Shown here piece by piece: positions 58,894 through 64,000 of a stretch of DNA of 64,000 bases (the first letter of the stretch is position 1; the number at the start of each line of letters is the position of its first letter). Source of the stretch: Turnera subulata (taxonomy: Eukaryota > Streptophyta > Magnoliopsida > Malpighiales > Passifloraceae). Below the pieces are notes generated by a model. It made no database searches. It had not been told where the DNA came from and saw only the letters and a list, made by a program, of their open reading frames with translations. The stretch lies in contig JAKUCV010002500.1 of NCBI GenBank assembly GCA_028386065.3, forward strand, positions 139,200-203,199. Reading direction: 5' to 3'. Both the position numbers and the translations under genes were made by a program.

Positions 58894-60418
58894 AAATGGT
58901 CTTGTAAGACGGATATAGCACATCAACATACGTTTATGATATATTCTTTTTCTGGTCAGCTGAAGCTCTTAATCCCCCTAATCTTGTCGATTCGTTATTG
59001 GAATATGGAAAGAAAATCTTCCGAAGAATGCGTTGCTCTAATTTCCTGTTTTGATAACCCAAAATTTTCATTGATAATACATGAATCAGGGCAATGGCCT
59101 GCAGCTTTATTTAAGTTTTTACGAACATGAGAACAGACCCATCCTTAAAAAGGGAATAAAGAAAACAACACATTTGGCAAAGAAAAATCGTTCCCTATAA
59201 GTTATAACAACGAATAACACCTTGCCAAAGGACTTTGACAATGGACAAAGAATTAATCTCCCATTCAAAATATGAGTAGACCAGCACTTTGTAAATGTTT
59301 GGGGGCAAACATACCTTAACCTGACCAGCAATGTATACCAGCCCAATAGAGGTGTTTAGGCCGCCAGAAAAGGTGAGCATGGACTTGAGGATCGTTTTGG
59401 GCCTTTTAAACGATGGGCCGGGGAGATTGGTATCGATCCAACACGTCTAGGTTCTGAAGTCCTTTTCCTAGAATATCCAAGTGGACCAAGTTTAAATGTA
59501 TTGAAATTATGTGGGCTGATAGGTATAAATATGTACATACAACGATTTTTCCTACGATGCTCTACTAGGCCCACCAAGTTAAAAGTTAAAACAAGAAAGG
59601 CCACAAAGATATAGTTAGGCCTGCTCTATAGTCCGGCCCTTGAGTGGATGGATGTGGAAGCTGGCCCATATTCATGACAGCTAGACGGGCAGCTGAATAA
59701 AAAAGAGCCTCATTTTAATAACCAATAGATGCGGACAGCAATAGATAATCGTGATTGTCGGATTGAGCCAACATCCCCCCTAGTAGACTATAAATACCTT
59801 AAAGAGAGATAAAACATAACTTTGCCTAACTTAGGCCTCCATTTTACTCTTGTATTCTCTCCTTCCGGTTGTAGTTATCTCAAAAAAATCTCAATAAAAT
59901 TCCATCTTCCTAAATTCTATGTAATATCAGTTCCGTTGTTTGTGAGAATCTAACAAAAAGGTAAGCTAATCAATAACCAACGAAAAATCACCATACACAT
60001 GTATCAAATCCGCCAAGATCGACCTAGATCCGGACCAAATCCAACAGCGTTCGGGTCAGATACGGCAAAATCTGGCCAGATCCAACAATACATAGGGGAG
60101 GAGCTGCCTGGAAACGGTGAAACAGGGCCGCTTCAGTCACTCCGGGGACCGAGCCATCACCTGAATGTCGCACAACCACCGGAGAATGCAAATGAGAAGC
60201 AAAATCTAGAAAAATCTCCAATGAGCGCCACCGTGTGAAGCCAAACCGGAGTGTTTGCTGCCGATGGTGAGAAGAAAAAGCTAGATCTTAGCTCGATTTG
60301 CCTAGCTCATGATGATCTCAAACGCACCGCTGTTGGTCGCACCTTCACCGGATGTGAAGCCATTGCTGCCCTTAATAGCAAAAGTTTAATGAGAACCAAT
60401 GGGAAAAAAAGAAAAAAA
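58274..60418. other. Upstream region of the polygalacturonase and intergenic DNA
   Basis: 58274-58840 should hold the promoter; no TATA box was assigned. (TA)n occupies about 58842-58891. 59640-59960 looks like part of a copia-type LTR (a TATA-like ctataaatacc near 59790, caataaaattcc near 59892, and an end rich in tctaaca), but no paired ends were found. 60000-60370 is GC-richer and unrecognised. Confidence 0.4.
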
Positions 60419-61457
60419 ATATTTTAATAACCAAACAAATCATTGTACAGTGATTAATTTAATACCTGAATAAACAAATTAATTTAACTAAACATATTAT
60501 TTATTTTCCATATTTTCTTAAACTTGAAAAAATAAAAAAAAAACAATTTTTTAAAAAGTGCGTGTGTTAATAGGTAACCAAATTCTAACTTTTGATTTTT
60601 TTTTATTTTTCATTCATCAATACAACTTCTCTGAAAAACTAATTAAAAACCTAGTCCCAATTGCACCAATTCAATACTTAGAATGGGAAAAAAAATCTTG
60701 GAAACACAAGCCGCCACAATTCCGACCCCACATGGCGCCGGAACCATCCTCACAATGTTCGACACCAACTTGTTTGGTGACCTTGCAAGGTACGGTATGC
60801 GGCTGCCCAATCTTATTGCCTCAGTATCCCCTCCTAACCGGGATAACCGAGAGCTTGGCCAGTATAATGGTGGCCACCTCCTTGGTGCATTTGACTCCCT
60901 GGCCGACGTGGTTGTTGCCGTTGCCGACGACCACGAAGATCTTGAACCTCGTGCGTTGGGCGACTCTGGTTTTTTTCTGGGTAGGGGTGATCTTCATGAC
61001 CTCGTCATTGAGGGATGCGCCGCCGCTGAGGGTGTCGATGATCTGTTACTCCTTAATCGGGAGGGAGTGGAGGTAGATCTACTTAAGGCTCTTGATTTTG
61101 CCATTCTTGATGAGGCGGCCGGGCTTGGTGACGGAGATCCATTTCTCTTCCTCCTCTTTGTGTGCGTCGCGACGCCGTCCTCGGTCACCTCAACGGACAT
61201 CGCAAGGAGGGCGGTCGCCAAAGCCCCGACGGAAAGAACCACGGTCGCTTGGTGCGCCACTGTCTTCCAAGGCAAATAATAAAAAAATTCAAAAATCAGA
61301 ATTTGGTTATTATAACACAATTTTTTTAAAAAAATATATTTAAAATATTCATATTTCAAAAAATATGGCAAATAGATAATATATTTAGTTAAATTAATTT
61401 GTTTATCCAAATATTAAATTAATCACGGTACAATGATTTGTTTGGTTATTAAAATGG
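60419..61457. mobile_element. Candidate Pack-MULE: inverted repeats around a uS5 gene fragment
   Basis: The left arm (60419-60615) and the reverse complement of the right arm (61276-61457) match over about 180-195 bp. Shared landmarks in order are attttaataaccaaacaaat, cattgtac, gtgattaatttaata, aaacaaattaatttaactaaa, ccatatttt and aaccaaattct. Between the arms lies a decayed fragment of the ribosomal protein S2 gene on the minus strand. Long arms enclosing a host gene fragment are the mark of Pack-MULEs. A 9-bp target duplication could not be identified, so the superfamily is inferred. Confidence 0.7.
60690..61275 (-). pseudogene. RPS2: 40S ribosomal protein S2 (uS5) fragment, dead
   Basis: The minus strand reads the RG-rich N-terminal region (SFRRGFGDR), then [61 protein letters not shown] and [20 protein letters not shown]. 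It continues with VRRGY, GNKIGQPHTVPCKV and, in another frame, VRMVPAPCGVGIVAA. This is unmistakably eukaryotic uS5 in the normal order. In-frame stops replace residues in the IYLHSL and KEYQII regions and the Trp of RRGYWGNK. The AIRG residues after KEVAT are deleted, and a frameshift follows CKV. The C-terminal third is absent. It contains no intron. The 198-codon frame on the opposite strand (60683-61279) is its shadow. Confidence 0.9.
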
Positions 61458-61625
61458 CGTCAATTTTGACTTCAACCAAATTGAACAAAAGTGGATAACT
61501 CAGACATTCAATTGACCAAATTACAAAAATTGGATATTCAATTGAATAATTTTGAAACATAATACTCAAACTGAATAATTTGGGATGACACAAGGGACAA
61601 AAAGGTACTTAAGCCTTTAATTATT
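61458..61625. other. Intergenic, nothing recognised
   Basis: A short AT-rich stretch between the inverted-repeat element and the LINE tail. Confidence 0.4.
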
Positions 61626-62200
61626 ATTTTTTTTTTGTTGAAGGGGTAGCGCAAGGCCTATATTAAAAGATTAAAATATTGAGACATGTCGCGGTCTATC
61701 CAATCCAACAATGTCAGCTTGTAACAAACCCAAGCAATCCATAGGGGCAGAATGTAAAACATGCAAACCTAAAGAGCGAGAGTATCCTAGAGTTGCCAAA
61801 CAGTTTGCTACACAGTTTGTCTCTCTATAAGCATGGATTAATTCAATAGACCACTCTCGTCTGAGCCATTATCGAATTGTTTGAATAATTGAAGCATAAG
61901 CAACTACCACAGTTGCCCTTCCACGCACCATATCTACTATTATATGTGAGTCTGACTCCGCTATTAGTTGGCGACATCCAAACACCCAAGTCATAGTGAT
62001 TCCATCCAATAGGCCCTAAAGTTCGGCTAGGACTAACGTACCTATGCTAATATTGTGGGCAAAGCCACTTATCCAACTACCATACATATCACACATAATA
62101 CCCTCACTTGTTATTTGCTGTGTGGAGTGGTTCCTAGCGCCATTTACTTTGAGCTTCCACCACCCCATAGGAGGACGGCGCCACCAGATAACATCTAAAT
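61626..62200 (-). pseudogene. 5'-truncated LINE with RNase H domain and poly(A)
   Basis: The minus strand reads PPMGWWKLKVNGA, GGIxCD-like EGIMCDMYGSWISGF, a LVLAEL segment, CRQLIAESDSHIIVDMV, SIELIHAYRETNCVANCLATLG and LLQADIVG. This is the C-terminal RNase H-like domain of a plant LINE. It is followed by an A-rich 3' tail at about 61641-61626. Two stops interrupt the frame. The rest of the element is missing at the 5' side, the normal result of incomplete reverse transcription. Confidence 0.8.
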
Positions 62201-62203
62201 GCT

Positions 62204-64000
62204 AGTGTTTTTATGATGGTTTTGAATGGCTTTTACTATGTATTCTTGGTCAATTATGTGTATAATCTTTATATTACTGTGTTTTTTCATGCATTGTGTC
62301 AATTAGTACTTCAACTTTTCAAATTAAGTATTTTTATCAGGAATTTATCGTTTTTATTGAAGAATGGAAGCTTTTTTGCCAAGTTTGGAAACAAGGCCCA
62401 ATTTAGGAAACCTTCTGCAGTGAGCACAACCAACAACTTTGAAGATTTGGGGAGTTCTAGGCATAAAAATTAAGTGAGACCAATTAGAGACGAAACTAGA
62501 CTTTTAGAGCTTTCTATAGATTAAATTTCATAATTTTTGGACAAGTCTTCAAGGAGCAATAATTATTTTAATCCAGCCCAGGATGCAGATTTTTCTGTGC
62601 CGACCCAGGCCCAGTGTTTTGGCGATATCTTGAGCTAAAAAAGTTCAATTAAAGAGTTCTTTTTATGAAAAGAAAGCTGGGAGAATTATCTAGAACTTTG
62701 TAGAGGAGCCCAACGCCCAGTTCGGACGTCTTCTAGGAGTAAAGTGGCATGCAATTTTCGGGTCAGAAAACAGGCAAAAGTCCAACTTGGAGTGCAAGTC
62801 AAGAATTCAATTTCCATTCAAAGTAGGAGAGCCCCACCGACTTCCAGCAGCTAAAGACAGTATAAAAGGACCCCTAGGTCGACATATTCAGCAGGCAGAA
62901 GTCAGAGGGCGAAGCTCTGCCGAATTGGTTAGTTATTAGGTCACACACACTAGTAAGGTTAGGGTTTTCACTCTTTTGGATCCTCTAGGTGGTGCCGAAT
63001 TCCTCATCCAATTTCAAAGGTTATTTCCCACAACAATTCAATGTTTTTTCAGCAAGATTTGAAGGTTAAAAGTCACAGAATCACTAGTCCAATTGCAGCA
63101 GAAGTCGTTACCAGAGGAGCACAAGTCGACGCCATCATCACCAACACAAATCAGCTACCCGACTTCACTACTCTCTCTTTTATTCGATTTTCTTTCTGTT
63201 AAATTGTTTACTTGATGAATTCTTGTGAGATTTTGATGATTTGCTATTTTATTATGATGCAATAATTCTCTAATCTAGGATTAGGGATGTAGCCAATTAC
63301 TTTTATGGTTTTATTATATATGGATTGATGTTTATTTAATTGATTGTGTTGATTGTTCAATCTATGTGTGCCGAATTTATTATCTACTTTGGATTGATTC
63401 TTATTGATTGCAACATACGAGAGCTGCGTAATTTATATGATGATACCTAGAAGAACATAGATTGATTGATGCTAAAATATGCGAGAGCTGATAGTTTCTT
63501 AGGGCTTGATTAATTGTTTTGTGCTTAATGAGTTTAGTATTGATGCTAGGCTATGCGAGGGCTAGGTAGTAATCTTTGCTGAATATTTGATTCAACATGC
63601 GAGAGCTGAGGATTAAGACATTAGAAACAATTGCCCACAATCACACATCAACATTGAAATCGACATCCATGCATAATAAACCTAGATAGTAATTGTGTGA
63701 ACCCCGATTTCCTAGATTGCTTTAGATATTGATAGAACTTCACTTTAGATTAAGTTTGCGATTTTATTTCTTTTCCTTCTAGCCTAGTCGACATCACCCT
63801 ATACCATCTTTTATTTGATTTGCCTAGATAATCATAAGTTGTGACATTAGGTAGTACTTACTTCTCTTGTTCCATGGATCGACCTTGATTAGACTACTAC
63901 ACTACATAGTACACTGCGCGCTTGCGGTTAACAATCATTGCGTTTACTCGTGAGTTATTTGTGTGTCGTGTTGTGAATTGATCAAGAATTATAAATTTTA
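62204..64000 (+). repeat. Athila-like LTR, incomplete at the window edge
   Basis: This long non-coding stretch has a TATA box (tataaaagga at about 62870) and transcribed-leader-like sequence after it. It then has four spaced copies of gcgagagctg (63420-63610) and near the edge ttccatggatcgaccttgatt followed by actgcgcgcttgcggtt, which resembles the 3' part of Athila-type gypsy LTRs. The right end is beyond the window. The left end is a guess. Confidence 0.5.
63419..63612 (+). repeat. Spaced repeats of gcgagagctga
   Basis: Four copies (about 63419, 63481, 63556 and 63600) of (t)gcgagagctga/gcgagggctag are spaced 45-75 nt apart, each in a ttgattga-rich context. They are part of the LTR. Confidence 0.75.

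Noticed and set aside
59640..59960. Complete copia LTR
   Set aside because: TATA-like and AATAAA-like signals are suggestive, but no TG/CA ends, repeat partner or target duplication could be found.
60683..61279. Open frame of 198 codons on the plus strand
   Set aside because: It runs antisense to the uS5 fragment, whose codon composition keeps the opposite strand open. The translation resembles no family.

Overview
The window is nuclear DNA from a flowering plant. It holds intron-containing genes of plant-only or plant-typical families, AT-rich intergenic DNA and many nested plant transposons. The DA2-type ligase reads closer to the dicot DA2 proteins I remember than to rice GW2, so I lean to a eudicot. 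I cannot name the species. An assembly gap of about 850 N lies at 16198-17051.

Layout. 389-1124 (-) carries the first four coding exons of a SUMO ligase MMS21/HPY2; its SP-RING exons lie beyond the left edge. 1431-9575 is transposon debris: a truncated inverted-repeat element with a telomere-like core, a Tat-like Ty3/gypsy pol remnant (-), the 5' part of a chromovirus (+), and a 5'-truncated LTR. 9576-17895 is a minus-strand LINE ORF1 split by a copia element (10370-17625) with 487-bp LTRs. That copia in turn holds a 1.5-kb solo LTR and a second LINE. 18755-20509 (+) is an intron-free cationic amino acid transporter, convergent with an ICR-type ROP-effector scaffold (21566-23321, -). 25915-28857 holds three more LINE fragments. 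29862-35000 (-) is a complete eight-exon DA2-type RING E3 ligase of 427 aa. 36937-37560 is an intact copy of the telomere-like inverted-repeat element. 38130-53685 is one old LINE of about 6.3 kb, expanded to 15.5 kb by four separate insertions. 56703-58273 (-) is a complete GH28 polygalacturonase of 404 aa. 60419-61457 is a candidate Pack-MULE carrying a fragment of ribosomal protein uS5 (RPS2). The window ends in a LINE tail and an Athila-like LTR.

The five host genes do not form a pathway. MMS21/HPY2 (SUMO ligase in the SMC5/6 complex), DA2 (ubiquitin ligase limiting organ size) and ICR (ROP GTPase effector) are all growth-related regulators, but nothing in the sequence links them. No prokaryotic features, CRISPR arrays, rRNA or tRNA genes were recognised. 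The best leads are the uS5-carrying inverted-repeat element, the copia element with young LTRs but a ruined interior, the array of 15-nt palindromes inside it, and the four-fold nested LINE with readable insertion junctions.
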